A stretch of DNA of 64,000 bases from Owenia fusiformis. Taxonomy: Eukaryota > Annelida > Polychaeta > Sabellida > Oweniidae. The notes beneath the pieces were generated by a model. It saw only the letters and a list, made by a program, of their open reading frames with translations. It was not told the DNA's origin and did no database searches. Position numbers and translations under genes: made by a program. The stretch is taken from the NCBI GenBank assembly GCA_903813345.2, contig CAIIXF020000005.1, positions 36,831,375-36,895,374 on the forward strand, written 5' to 3'. Of the stretch, positions 38,032 through 49,723 are shown in pieces; within the stretch, counting starts at the first letter, position 1, and each line of letters begins with the position of its first letter.

Positions 38032-39456
38032 ATGGCAAATACAAAACTGGCAAAATACATTTCAGTTGGAAGTATCATTCTAGTTCTATACCTTTTATAC
38101 TTTTCACATACATTTTTCACTAATAAAACAAAAGCTGGAGGGAGTCAGGTGCGATCGAAGCTATCTAAAGAAAGGGAAGAGACACGAGTGATTGAGAGAG
38201 AGTGGCACATCAATGCAGACGAACGTTACACCTACCGATCTCAGGTAATGACCCTGACAATTGCTAACAATAAATCCCATTATAAAAGTCAACAGGTGGA
38301 ATCATCACTTTTGCACGAATTTTCTCCTGATATCGAAGATCGAGTACGAAATCTGTTCATCAATGACAATGGAAATAACGATCAACTTGAATTCCATGTG
38401 ATAAGCCCTGCCATTTTGCCATACAAGGGCAATATTATGGTTGTGGCGAGAGTCTGGTTGAACTACGAGCGTCGCCATTCAATCGATAATCTGAATGAAA
38501 AAAACCGATGGCTTGACAATTATCTTTTCTCACAATTGTTTGACGGCAATATGCGACCCATATCTTCTGGTAATTTAGTCGGTATCCCTGCGCCTACGCA
38601 ATATGTAGCGAACGCTGGATGCTCTGATGCGAGAATTTTCAGCTGGAAGGGATCTCTCATGATCCTATTTTACATGACTATGATGGACAATGAAGGAGTA
38701 AACATCGGACATCTATTCATACTGGATTATGATCGTAACATCCTGAGGAAGCCAAAATTTGTGGATTACAAAATTGCCAAAATTGATTCAAACTGGTCAC
38801 CTCTAGTAGTAGACGATTTTCTTCATTTCGTTTACACGATGGATCCATTGAGAATTTTAAAATGTTTGAAAGATGAACACATGGATATTATTTGCCATTT
38901 CGTTACGTCTTTGGACACAACGCTACAGAAATATCCATTCGATATCCGTGAAGATATCCTACGTGGAGGCTCGCCTTTTCTGCCGTATAAGAAATCTTAT
39001 TTTATCAGTGTGGCCCATTCAACGTTGTCATACGTAGCTGGTGACCAAAGCCAGCAAAGCCCCATATATGGTACAAACATTATACTCCTCAAAGTTTACC
39101 CATTCAGGATCATTTATGTAAGCGGACCTCTCAAAATCCATCCTCGTATATATGACAACATTCCACTTGTTCGCAAGCATTTCCTTCCCGCTGCATTCTT
39201 CTACCCCACTGGTCTCATCGTAGAGAATGGCGACACTATAGACATAGGGATCCATATAAATGATTATAGAGCATTTATAATTCGCGTTACTGGAATTGAA
39301 AAAGTCTTAGATGAAGCCATAGTATTAGATAGCATGAGCAATGATTCAATGGAAACAGATCGTCCCAGATATATACAGAATTTTGTAAAACTTGCACTCA
39401 AGAAATCGTATTTGAATCAAACTTTGACAATTGAAGAATTGCAAAACATTTCTTAA
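38032..39456 (+). CDS. Type II membrane protein, GH130/GT108-like propeller, copy 1 (474 aa)
   Basis: A single-exon frame. A short cytoplasmic N-terminus is followed by one membrane anchor (about residues 9-29) and a polar stem, as in Golgi glycosyltransferases. The luminal part carries repeated blade-like motifs in the order of the GH130/GT108 five-bladed beta-propeller enzymes (mannoside phosphorylases and beta-1,2-mannosyltransferases): GCSDAR (196-201), NWSP (254-257), RGGSP (311-315), and YPTGL (391-395) followed by a DTIDIGIHINDYRAFI strand pair. In that family the Asp of the E/S-D-x-R motif is catalytic. Sugar substrate and direction of reaction cannot be read from sequence. It is a tandem paralog of the gene at 42,435, about 80-85% identical over the propeller by eye. 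The start is supported by a 5' leader shared by both copies. The gene call is firm, the family call moderate. Confidence 0.75.
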   Translation: MANTKLAKYISVGSIILVLYLLYFSHTFFTNKTKAGGSQVRSKLSKEREETRVIEREWHINADERYTYRSQVMTLTIANNKSHYKSQQVESSLLHEFSPDIEDRVRNLFINDNGNNDQLEFHVISPAILPYKGNIMVVARVWLNYERRHSIDNLNEKNRWLDNYLFSQLFDGNMRPISSGNLVGIPAPTQYVANAGCSDARIFSWKGSLMILFYMTMMDNEGVNIGHLFILDYDRNILRKPKFVDYKIAKIDSNWSPLVVDDFLHFVYTMDPLRILKCLKDEHMDIICHFVTSLDTTLQKYPFDIREDILRGGSPFLPYKKSYFISVAHSTLSYVAGDQSQQSPIYGTNIILLKVYPFRIIYVSGPLKIHPRIYDNIPLVRKHFLPAAFFYPTGLIVENGDTIDIGIHINDYRAFIIRVTGIEKVLDEAIVLDSMSNDSMETDRPRYIQNFVKLALKKSYLNQTLTIEELQNIS

Positions 39457-39752
39457 GAAACCTGTCCGTGGTATGACATACACATTGTCCTCTAATATTA
39501 GACAACATTTTTCATTCTAAGTTGTTTCAGACATTGAAGCTAGAGTGACATCACAAAGGATGCCATCATAAATATATGGGCCTATAAAAGCAGGATATTT
39601 GATTGCACACTGTATGATATGACTAGTTTATGTTCAAGTAATTTAAAGATCATGTGCAACAGATCGTCTGTCATTTTTCATATTACTATAACATTCTTCC
39701 TAAGTAGTTATGTAAAATGTAAGATATATAAATGTAAATTGAAACAAAGTAA

Positions 39753-39758
39753 AATAAA
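39753..39758 (+). terminator. Polyadenylation signal of propeller gene copy 1
   Basis: AATAAA about 300 bp after the stop codon at 39,454-39,456. Confidence 0.5.
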
Positions 39759-39849
39759 GACAAGAAATATGACCAAACTGACGCCTTATACTTTTCTACT
39801 CAAAATCTCTCCAGAGTGTCCAAAATGTGCAGCTGCCAGTTCATAATTA

Positions 39850-40940
39850 CAATCGTTTCCGAAAGGTGCATAACTGTATCGATATCCTCCACGGTATTTG
39901 AATGAGAAAGGTATACAGACACAAGAGTTATGCCTCATCCATTGCTATACGCAACTACTGATAATGGGTACCACAATCAGCTAGCATTGCTATTATTGGC
40001 TAGTCTAGCTACAAGCTCTTGTGACGCCCCTCACCCCCTCCCCTCTATACTTGACTACACACTTTCTCAAACGGTCTTGATAATCACTTCAAATTTTGAA
40101 TCGCCCGAGTTTTTAACTTACTACATAACAAAAATTAAAAACACAAGAAGCGATCAAGAAATAAGCTCGAATCTTTTGGATTGCTTATTATGAATTTATA
40201 ACCAGTTTAATGTCAGACAATAACGACATCCTGACATTTCCATTGTTGGAAAATATCGAGATTCTGGGATCCAATCTCCTTGTCTCAAAACCCCACTTCT
40301 CTAAATCCCTTGCCCTCCATTCTGATATTCAGACCACATCTGCCTTGCAAAGTAAAAGGAAACTTATAGAAGGCTGTAATCTCTCACCATGCACCCCCTC
40401 GCCAAAGTGCAGGTGCTTTTGAAAAAAAAAAATAGCACCTCGGTTAGCAAGCTTATGCATAACGATATTGAAATACATTTTCATTGCTAATCAAAATAAT
40501 GAGCGTAGAAATTTTCAATACATACTTTTAATCAGTTTAGGTGGCAATTTTAAATGTAAAATTTTACATATATTCACATGCGTCTTCATGGCACTAGCAG
40601 ACTAGGGAAACTTACTTCGAAGCTCTTATTTGCATGATTCCATAAAAATAGTGTATACACACGTCGCACAGTTTAGCTGTACGTTGTCCCATATTAACGA
40701 CTTGAAGCAAAAACTGGGATGTTGGTTGAATTAGTGTTTTCCAAGATATAGCGATTTTCCATTCGTGTTTTTCGTATTTTTCTAATATTAATGTCTTTTG
40801 AGCAGGTGTCAAAGGCATCATGTTTAACAACTAACTAACAAGAGGAGCTATACACAGTCTCCTCTTTCTTTCCTGGAAATATGAACACAATTGGATTAGT
40901 ATCTTCCAAGATATAGCGATTTCCTTGGGTTGCGTTTTTA
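39850..40940. other. Intergenic, repeat-derived
   Basis: Contains CTAGTCTAGCTACAAGCTCTTGTGACGCCCCTCACCCC, related to 50,645-50,690, and two loosely similar blocks with CCAAGATATAGCGATTT at about 40,740 and 40,908. Short frames here are not convincing. Confidence 0.4.
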
Positions 40941-40950
40941 ACACTCTGTA

Positions 40951-41888
40951 CAGGGTGTCCCGAAAGTATGGGCCCCTCCCCCTAGGCAGACATATTCCAG
41001 TGTCCTCATAGTATGTGTCATATATCATTTTAAAGCTTATCCAAAGTTACATTGATTCGCCAAGTATCATGGTTCAACTCTCAAATGTGAAAAAATTACA
41101 GGCATTTCAAAATTTAGTGTTTGGTCAAAATTCAGTTCAATTTCACACCAAATCAATAATCAATGTGTCCTCCTGGGCCATCTTAACAGCAGCAATTCTT
41201 TTCGGGTCGGATGGATATTGAGTTGGAAAAAGAGAACGGTGAGGGTAGAAGCTCTAAGGAAACTCTTCTAAAGTCCCTTAACAGGTTGTAAGAGGGTTAT
41301 AAAATTCCACATCCCTATTTGAAGGGCTTTTAAGGTCATATCTATAAATAATTGCCGCTGTTAACATGGCCAATGGGGGACACAATGACTAGTACACACT
41401 ACTATACCCCCATACTGTATCCTGTATTCCTTTAAAAGAAGTACAGGCTACAGGGAAGTTGCAAATGAAGGACGTTTGTTTATTTCCAAAGTTCTGAATG
41501 TATACTAGATTTTAGACATATTCTAAGTGTTCTACTATACATTGTATAGATTCATCGAGCAGTTTGCAACGTATTATTACCAGAAAAGCCCAATGGACAA
41601 AGATAGAGAATACCCGCTCCATTTGCAACTTAACCGTACCCTGTATCATTTTTAAATGTGGTCACGTGGTAGGGTAGTGTGTAGTAATGTGGTGTAAAAT
41701 TGAACTTTATTTTGACAAAACACTAACTTTTAAAATGACTGTAACTTTTTCCCATTTGGGAGTTAAACCATGATACTTGGCAAATCAATGTAACTTTGGA
41801 TATGCTTTAAAATGATATATGACACAAACTATGAGGACACTGATATAATATATGTCTGCCTAGGGGGGGGCATACTTTCGGGACCCTG
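40951..41888. mobile_element. Tc1/mariner-type non-autonomous element
   Basis: Left end CAGGGTGTCCCGAAAGTATG, right end the complement of CAGGGTCCCGAAAGTATG, flanked by TA on both sides (40,949-40,950 and 41,889-41,890). The arms match for about 150 bp, including CCTAGGCAGACATAT, TGTCATATATCATTTTAAAGC and CCAAGTATCATGGTT. There is no transposase frame inside. Confidence 0.8.
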
Positions 41889-42434
41889 TACATTAGTGCA
41901 CTCGTTGTGCAAAAGTGAGAGATGTAGACACTGTGGGGAAGGAGTGGTTCAAATTTGAAAACAGACTCTATTCAGGGTTGCAGCAAAATTCCGAACATGC
42001 ACCCTGACCTTAAGTCATTTACAGTTTTGTTTTTTGGAAAAGTTGCAGAATAGACTTATGTATTTCCAGCAAAATATTTTTGAAATCCAAGACCTATTAA
42101 AAACAATACGGACGTTTTTCAGCCCACCCTGTTCATTCCAACTAATGTGATTCACATGTGGACGCGTCTCACTGGGCTCAGCCATCTCCATAATCACCTA
42201 TCAGACTTCACTACAGGTACTGTTCATTCATGTGAATAAATGGGACCTAAAAATAGTTTTGTATATCAACTATCCAGCTCAGTGAACACTGTTTGGATGT
42301 GGTTTGAGCTTTTTTATTTATTAGTTATTATTTAAACGGGACATCATGTGGTTATGAATAGGAAGGTACTTTCAAGGAAAGCCAGATATACAAAGTTAAA
42401 GTCCAAAGGTCGAGCGTAACAAAAGCATAGAAAT

Positions 42435-43871
42435 ATGGCGAGAAAGGGACTGGGAACATATATTCCAGTTGGAATTATCATACTGAGTCTATACCTTGTG
42501 TATTTCTGGTATTCAAATTTGGTATTTGTAGATACAAATGCGGGAGTCGAGCGCCATCAGAACGATTTTCTAGGAGTGATCAAGGAAGATACTCGCACCA
42601 AAGGAGATGGACCTTATATCACAGCAAACAGACGTCTCACCTATACCACTAATGTACTGACATTGACTCTTGCTAACAATAAATCCCATTATGAACGTCA
42701 GCAGATCGAATCATCACTTTTGCACGAATTTTCTCCTGACATCGAAGATCGTGTACGGAATTTGTTTATCAATGACACTGGAGATAACGATCAGCTTGAG
42801 TTTCATGTGATAAGCCCTGCCATTTTGCCATACAAGGGCAATATTATGGTTGTGGCGAGAGTCTGGTTGAATTACGAGCGTCGTTATCACATACGGGATA
42901 AGGAGATGAACCGATGGATTGACAATTATCTTTACACACAGATGTTTGACGGCAATATGCGACCCTTATCATCAGGTAATATATTAGGCATCCCCGTGCC
43001 TGTTCAATATAGTTTGAATACTGGCTGCTCTGATGCAAGAATTTTCAACTGGATGGGGTCTCTCATGATCTTATTTTACATGGCTATGAAAGACAATGAA
43101 GGGACAGATATTGGACATCTATTCATACTGGATTACGATCGTAACATCCTGAGGAAACCGAAAATTGTGGATCACAAAATTGCCAACATTGATTCAAATT
43201 GGTCACCTCTAGTAATAGATGATTCTCTTCATTTCGTTTACACGTTGGATCCATTGAGAATTCTAAAATGTTTGAAAGATGTACACATGGATATAATTTG
43301 CCATTTCGTTACGTCTTTGGACACAACGCTACAGAAATATCCATTCGATGTCCACAGAGACATTCTTCGCGGAGGCTCGCCTTTCATGCCGTATAAGGAA
43401 TCTTATTTCATCAGCGTTGCTCATTCGACCTTGACATACTTTACTCCGGAACAAGACATGCCACATCCTGTTTATGGGGCGCACATAGTCCTTCTCAAAG
43501 TATACCCATTCAGAATCATTCACGTGAGCGAACCGTTCAAAATCCACCCTCGTATATATGACAACATTCCACTTGTTCGCAAACACTTCATTCTCGCCCC
43601 ATTCTTCTACCCCACTGGTCTCATCGTAGAGAATAGCGACACTATTGATATAGGGGTCCATATTAATGATTATAGAGCATTTATAGTTCGCGTTACTGGA
43701 ATTGAAAACATCTTGAATAAAGCCATGAAATCAGATAGCAGGAACGATGACTCCATGGTGACATCTCGACCTAGATTTATACAAGATTTTGTAAAACTTT
43801 CACTCAGGAAATCGCATTTTAATCAAACTTGGACAATTGAAGAGCAAAATGGAAAGCAAATTATTTCTTGA
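42435..43871 (+). CDS. Type II membrane protein, GH130/GT108-like propeller, copy 2 (478 aa)
   Basis: A tandem, intronless paralog of the 38,032 gene in the same orientation. The anchor (about residues 10-30) and stem (about 30-70) differ clearly from copy 1. From LTLANNKSHY onward the two are nearly colinear, sharing SSLLHEFSPDIEDRVRNLFI, GCSDARIF, NWSPLV, RGGSPF and FYPTGLIVEN. All propeller motifs are intact and there is no frameshift, so both copies look functional. The leader upstream of each ATG is also related (GGTC(T/G)AGC...AGCATA). The likely role is glycan synthesis or trimming in the Golgi; the substrate is unknown. Confidence 0.75.
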   Translation: MARKGLGTYIPVGIIILSLYLVYFWYSNLVFVDTNAGVERHQNDFLGVIKEDTRTKGDGPYITANRRLTYTTNVLTLTLANNKSHYERQQIESSLLHEFSPDIEDRVRNLFINDTGDNDQLEFHVISPAILPYKGNIMVVARVWLNYERRYHIRDKEMNRWIDNYLYTQMFDGNMRPLSSGNILGIPVPVQYSLNTGCSDARIFNWMGSLMILFYMAMKDNEGTDIGHLFILDYDRNILRKPKIVDHKIANIDSNWSPLVIDDSLHFVYTLDPLRILKCLKDVHMDIICHFVTSLDTTLQKYPFDVHRDILRGGSPFMPYKESYFISVAHSTLTYFTPEQDMPHPVYGAHIVLLKVYPFRIIHVSEPFKIHPRIYDNIPLVRKHFILAPFFYPTGLIVENSDTIDIGVHINDYRAFIVRVTGIENILNKAMKSDSRNDDSMVTSRPRFIQDFVKLSLRKSHFNQTWTIEEQNGKQIIS

Positions 43872-44123
43872 TAAACATGTCGGTAACGTCATAACATTCA
43901 TATCGTTCTCTGCCATATGAACATATAATTTGTTGTCGTAAGATATGTGAGATGTTGTAAGATGTGGTCTCGTTGTTATGTTTGGTTTGACATAACGGGC
44001 CTTACGGCATCTCTCAATCAAATATATTTTTATAAGAAATCTACACTTTTCAGATAATACAACATTTATCACGTATCCTTTAACTTTGTTCCATGGATCC
44101 AATTTGATTTTAAGTCCACATAT

Positions 44124-44129
44124 AATAAA
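44124..44129 (+). terminator. Polyadenylation signal of propeller gene copy 2
   Basis: AATAAA about 255 bp after the stop codon. Confidence 0.5.
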
Positions 44130-44489
44130 GAATAATATGAAAATTGAATATTTTTATTGATATATCATGCTATTACTGATGCTTTTTGTACTTTTATTTA
44201 CAGTTATGATTGGCAGGATGTTGAATATATTAGTGCTGAATTTGGGACATAAAGTCCCCTAGATCTGATTCTGAATCTTGAAACATTTGATTCTTTAAAT
44301 CAAAATATTTATATTGTCAATAACTTATCGTGATCGAACTACATGTAACATCTGTTGAGATATATTTTCATCACTCATTTGTAAATATGATTTTGTGATA
44401 TTTATAAAATATACATGTTTCGTGATCAGATCACTTAAGTTAATTTCAGTTTTAAGTCTCTCATAAGCCGATGCCGGCTGGGCTGAAAT

Positions 44490-44990
44490 TTTACTTAATT
44501 ATTGTTTTAAATGGACAAAGTGCGTAAATGAAGTCTCACTTTTGATCTTCATAGTATTTCCAATGAATTAATAAGTACCTGATCTTTCATTTGACACCAA
44601 AAACAGCTCAAACAGACCACATCACTAGATCATGAAAAAATATTTTTGATCTACCAATTTATATATGTCAACTTTTTAGCAATGCCATAGAAGGATGACA
44701 TTGTTGTTTGCATTAGGATTTTCAACCATGCGCCATCTTTTAATCCAAGAGTTATTTAAAAACATACACTTTGTGAAAAGTGGTAATTCACTTCTTTTGA
44801 TCTCTGAACTTCAAATGCTGTTTTCTATGCGAGTAATTTTTTTTTCACTTCAGTATTGACCCAAGTTAAAGTTTTTAGCATATTTGATTGACTGTGTGAA
44901 TGCCATGTCTCATATGATATTTTGTCCTTTTCCTTCAAAAATAGGCGCATTGCCTGTTTAACAAGATTGTACATAGAATACTCCGAGTGA
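44490..44990. repeat. Dispersed repeat, third copy of the 31.7/32.4 kb family
   Basis: CATAGTATTTCCAATG(A/G)ATTAATAAGTA, TTTGACACCAAAAACAGCTCAAAC, GCCATCTTTTAATCC and ACTTCAAATGCTGTTTTCTA occur in the same order as at 32,440-32,750. Confidence 0.65.
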
Positions 44991-45089
44991 GACTATAACA
45001 AATATATACATACATACTTATTAAAGTGTTTATGAAAAACACTTTCACCTATAATTATGATCTATAATTGATCAATGAGGATTTCATCC

Positions 45090-45326
45090 CAGGCTTTCCC
45101 AGGCTTTGCCATATATGGATATGTCGTGTTTACAAAATTCAAAAATCAAACAAGGAGGATTGGCAGCCATTATACAAACTCGATACTCCGTTGCCTGCTG
45201 TGGTACAATTTAGTACAATATTTCTATATGGTTCTCTTTGGACCAAGTGTTTCGTTGAAAGATGGTCATAGCGAATATTTTGGTAGTATTCAAGCTTCTG
45301 CAACAGTTCTTGTCTTTAAAATATGA
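45090..45326 (+). CDS. Doubtful terminal-exon-like frame
   Basis: A frame follows an acceptor-like TTTCATCCCAG or TTTCCCAG and ends in TGA. It reads AFPGFAIYGYVVFTKFKNQT...LRCLLWYNLVQYFYMVLFGP, with a hydrophobic middle that could be a membrane segment. No start codon context or partner exon is evident and I do not recognise the protein. It may be a relic or chance. Confidence 0.2.
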   Translation, partial: QAFPGFAIYGYVVFTKFKNQTRRIGSHYTNSILRCLLWYNLVQYFYMVLFGPSVSLKDGHSEYFGSIQASATVLVFKI

Positions 45327-45599
45327 GTAATATTCTGTGCAGGTCACCATTTTTACTGAAATGATCAATTATAGTCTGTAGTATTGTATTCAAATTTAGT
45401 TCCACAGAATGATCATAAGGAAAGGGTGTTACCCTTCGGAGATGGAGATAATGTTTCACAGCTAGTTCGGCGCGCGATTCTATATTCAGAAATTATGAAG
45501 TTATATTCTGTAGTAATGTAAACAAACCATCACGGATAAGGTCACTTGCATAGGGTGTGTATGTGTAGAAACCTCAAACCGAGGAAACACTATTTCCTG

Positions 45600-46115
45600 G
45601 AATCACGACTAGATTTATCTGAAAACTTCCAAAATGGCCGCCAAAATGCAACAGGGCCGGCAAAAATTCAATCAGCTCTAGAACGTCTTATCTTGTAACA
45701 TGTGTAACGATTTGAAGTAATTCCGCTAAGTCCCGGGTTGTCCTGAAATCGCGGTGGGAAAATTTATCTAAAAACTTCAAAATGGCCGCCAGGATGCAAG
45801 GTGGTCGCCGAAAAGTTTATCAGCTCTAGAACTTTTTACCATGTAACATGTGTAAAATTTGAAGTACATCCGTTGAGTGGTTTTCCTTAAATTGCGATGA
45901 CAAGATTTATCTAAAAACTTCCAAAATGGCTGCCAGAGTACAAGATGGCCGCCGAAAAATAAAGCAGCTCTAGAACTTCTTATGTAACATGTGTGAAAAT
46001 TGAAGTAGATCCGTTCATTGCGTTTCCTGGAATCGCGGTGACAAGAAAAGTGAGATACCGCCCGCAGCCCGCCAAGCTGACGACAATATCGTGCCTTTTT
46101 TAGGTACGATCAAAG
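45600..46115. repeat. AAAATGGCCGCC repeat, three diverged tandem units and GC-rich end
   Basis: Units start near 45,608, 45,765 and 45,905, with the phrases GATTTATCT(A/G)AAAACTTC(C)AAAATGG(C)(C/T)GCC, CAGCTCTAGAAC and ATGTAACATGTGT. The block ends in ACCGCCCGCAGCCCGCCAAG and GACGACAATATCGTGC, the same kind of terminus as at 63,135-63,210. Confidence 0.75.
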
Positions 46116-46529
46116 ATTCCCGGGGTGACCCCCATACTCCCCCTCCCCCTTTTGGGCTCGCTTCCCTCTCCCCCTTGACAATTCCTGACTATGCCATTGT
46201 TTCCCATATAAACAATGCCATAATGTCTATACCAAGAAAGAACAATGTTTTGGAGGATGTACTTTTTTATATTCGTAAGCTATTCAGGAATAATGGATAT
46301 AAATAATAAACGTGAGAAATGTTTCATTTATATTTACTCCCAATCATTAGATTCTAGATGACATCACGTAATGATGAAGCATCACGTCAAATATATAACA
46401 CACGTGCTCATAGTACAAAAACATAGTCACATCTACATTTTAATGACATTGTGAAATCAACAGCTTCAACTGTCTAAACGACAGCAATAGTGAGACAAAG
46501 CAAATAGCATAGGGTCTCGGGTGAATGTT

Positions 46530-49500
46530 TCATTCAAATGATTTTATAAAATTCTTAAGCGATTTCGGAAGAGGCAATGCGTCAACTACTGCGTTGTTAT
46601 CGTGCCCTGCAAGTCTTGACGAGATAGTTAACCGGCTCATTGCTTTTAGTGATCGTGGGTTAGAAGTCAATCCCGCAAGAAGTTCTTCAACGTCATATGA
46701 GCAATACCCAGTAGCAGCGTGGTTGAGAAGGATATTTAGCATTGCATAATAGTCATCATGTTGGAGAGAATTTAGGATACAATTAAACAACCCAAAGCAA
46801 AAATGATGGCTGTCTTGATTCCCGCTACAAAATGGCTGGAAGGTTTTGGCGCCATTGTGGAGAAAAATACGTGTTATGTCCATCAAGTGTTCATTGAGGA
46901 TTTCGCCGTTGTCTTGGGGACATCGTCTATTGAACTGTAAGGTAAAACCAATCTGGGTCAATAATGACATAGAGGGATCACTGGAGAATTCAGCGGTGGC
47001 GCCATTTGTGAAAAGAACATTCAGGAGTCGTTTTGTGAATTCTAATGTTTCTACGAAAGCATTCATTGCATCATCTATCTTGGTGGCATCATCGCTCCAG
47101 TTGAGCATACGGATGAAGTTTCCAACACCACTTCGTATTTGATTGACAACTAAAGCAACGGGAGTTCTATTTGAATCCAAATTGAAGTCTTGTCCATGTT
47201 TGGCAAGAATGTGAAAACACTGAGCAACAATAGCGTTCGCCTCCTTCAGAGAATACGGCATATCAGCATTGGGCCTCATAGATCTAACCCCTACCTTAAT
47301 GTGGTAGCAGAGAGAGGAGACGGCAGACTGGCCCTGATTGTCCAATACATTCACCTTGGCACCGTTATTCAAGAGAAACTGCAAAGTCTCCACCGTTTCA
47401 CTTGGCAGACAGAATGGATACTGATAATTCTCTGTGGAGAATAAATAATGAAGACACGTACGGTTATTCTTATCAACGTGATTCAAATCTGATCCATTGT
47501 CCAGTAACAATTTTATGAACTTGATGCCCCTTGGAATCGCATGCATCAATGGTGTCTTCCCGTTGGTATCTTTACCATGAACACTGTCGGGGTTCAACTG
47601 CAAGAGTCTCTTCAGGCATTTGTATGCTCCTTCTTGGCAAGCCACAATGGTAGGAGAGCGCATGTATTCATCTTTGCTATTATGGTACACCTCGAGCAAA
47701 GGCTCTATGAACTGATAGTCATCATGTCGCATTGCAAAGTCAAATGCAGGTTTAGGACTCTCATAGTTGAGCACTGCCCCCGTATGTTGTACATCAGCGC
47801 CATGTTGGAGTAGAATCTTCACAACCTGTGGCTTCTTGAGATAACACGCAATAGCTAGAGGTGTATTATACGAATGACCATGAAATGAATCCAAATCAAT
47901 ACCACCAGTATCAAGGAGTTTCTCAACAAATGTATCATAATTGTTCTGAATTGCCTGATTGAGGAGTAGGATCTTCAAGTGATTGAGCTGATCGTAAGGC
48001 CCAATTTCTGATTTGACTCCTTTATATTCCTCGGCAAATGATTTGAGGATGCTATCTGTAGATTCCTTCCGTTCAATGGCCTCCCTCAGACTGTCATTTA
48101 ATTGTAGCATCACTGAAACATAGCAATTGTTGATATTACGTTAGAAGTGTTTAGACCCAAAAATAAAGACTCTATAAAGTTGCATTCTAATAAAGGAATG
48201 CAATCTTGGAGCTTGCATTTCTCTAGGCATTCACAAACTAATGAATTCAAAAGTCTATTGTTTTTAACTATGACGTCATGATTTCAAGTTATATAATGCA
48301 TGGATAACATACTCCAGAACAAACTATTACCTAAATCTATAATTGTGGTACAATATATAGGCTAGTATTTACCAAATATCTGGATATTATTCACTCAGAA
48401 TGCAAATTGCAAACAAAATATATAAAAATACGACTTTATGTTCTTTTTATCCATCAAGAAAGAAGAAAATGAAGACTACATTTGAATGGCTATATTCTAC
48501 TTTAGACTTTAAGAAATGGATTGGAATCTCCAATTGGTCTAATTTTTGGGATCACCCTGTTTATCACAAATATCAGAAAGAGCAATGATTACTATAAGTG
48601 GAGACTGTTAATTATTAACATTCCAAATATATCAAATAAACAATACTGTATTTATGAGATATATGGTTGTGAGTCATATTCATCGTGTTGATCATAGTAG
48701 GTTAACAAAATAACTTGGCCAATATAAACAACGCCACATGTGTATTAGACTATATCCTATTTAGTCTGAATTATATTCAGACTATAAGGCACCTATGTTA
48801 AAGTTTGGTAATTTTTAATATTTGTTTACATAGGAAGTGCTATTCAAAATGGCCGATTGGGTAAAATTAATTTGCATATTTTTACTTCAACTAGCCTTAT
48901 TTCCACTTGACAATATGCTGTGTTACTTTTTATGACATTTAATTGTACCTTACTACTTAATTGAAATTTTGTAATGCTTATTTTATTGAAGAAATGATTC
49001 CTCAAATTGATAATTTTGTGCAAAAAATTTCACTGCAATTTCCACAGGAAAGTAGTACATCATAACAGACTGACTTCTAGTCAGTCTGTTGGATACATAC
49101 TAACATGTGTATGCTAACGATTTACAGCTATATATTTTATATTAAATATTATTAATTGTATATAGAATTTAAGCAGCAGTTCATAATTTGGAACTAAATG
49201 TACGACTCTTGTAAAATAATTATATATCATTATATTATTAAATTATGATTTTTTATAATAAACAGTTCATAACATTAACCATGGCATGTTGACACACGTA
49301 AAGAAAAAAAATACTACAGTAAAACGTATTAATGCGAACGCCACTGAGACCAGCTAAAAGTATTTGAATTGGCAGATGTTCGCATTTTTAACATGAAAGA
49401 CTTTGTGAGTTACAAGTTTTACTGCACATACATGAGGCTTATGTTTATCATAAACTGGATTGCTCCATTGCATATTATATTACAATAACAACGAGAACTT

Positions 49501-49723
49501 TTGTGAGATATATAACATTAATGAATGAGATGTCATGGAACGTTTACTATTAATTTTCACATATTTCACCTCACGATAGCCACTATCGAAAAATAGAAAT
49601 AAATACTCTAAATAATCTAAACAGCAAACCATTGACCAGGTTCCATAAATATATAAACCCCATCAGAAATTGTGATGATGAAAACTCACCTGGGAATAAA
49701 TTACTGCAATAAATCGTAGGCAT
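46530..49723 (-). CDS. Ankyrin-repeat protein
   Basis: The main exon is complement(46530..48112), 526 residues from the ATG at 48,110 (MLQLNDSLREAIERK). Ankyrin repeats run over about residues 45-300, with signatures such as NTPLAIACYLKKPQVVKILL, NGKTPLMHAI and NNRTCLHYLF; the C-terminal half has weaker alpha-helical repeats and a leucine-rich end. A TTTCAG acceptor lies 2 bp before that ATG. A small exon complement(49690..49723), MPTIYCSNLFP, ends in a strong donor (CCAG|GTGAGT) in matching phase 1, giving a 538-residue two-exon model with a 1.6-kb intron. The alternative is that the 49.7-kb exon is untranslated or unrelated and translation starts at 48,110. The role is probably protein binding; no enzymatic or death domain is seen. 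Confidence 0.7.
48640..49310. other. AT-rich intron sequence, nothing recognised
   Basis: It contains one small palindrome at about 49,067-49,091 (ACAGACTGACTTCTAGTCAGTCTGT) and no supported frame. Confidence 0.4.
49317..49424. mobile_element. Short pogo/Tigger-like MITE
   Basis: CAGTAAAACGTATTAATGCG at the left and ACAAGTTTTACTG at the right, preceded by TA. The inner TGCGAAC.../...GTTCGCA pair is also inverted. The same type of end occurs at 54,156. Confidence 0.5.

Noticed and set aside
37695-38120. 141-residue minus-strand frame
   Set aside because: It overlaps the start of the well-supported propeller gene on the opposite strand and has no domain or splice evidence.
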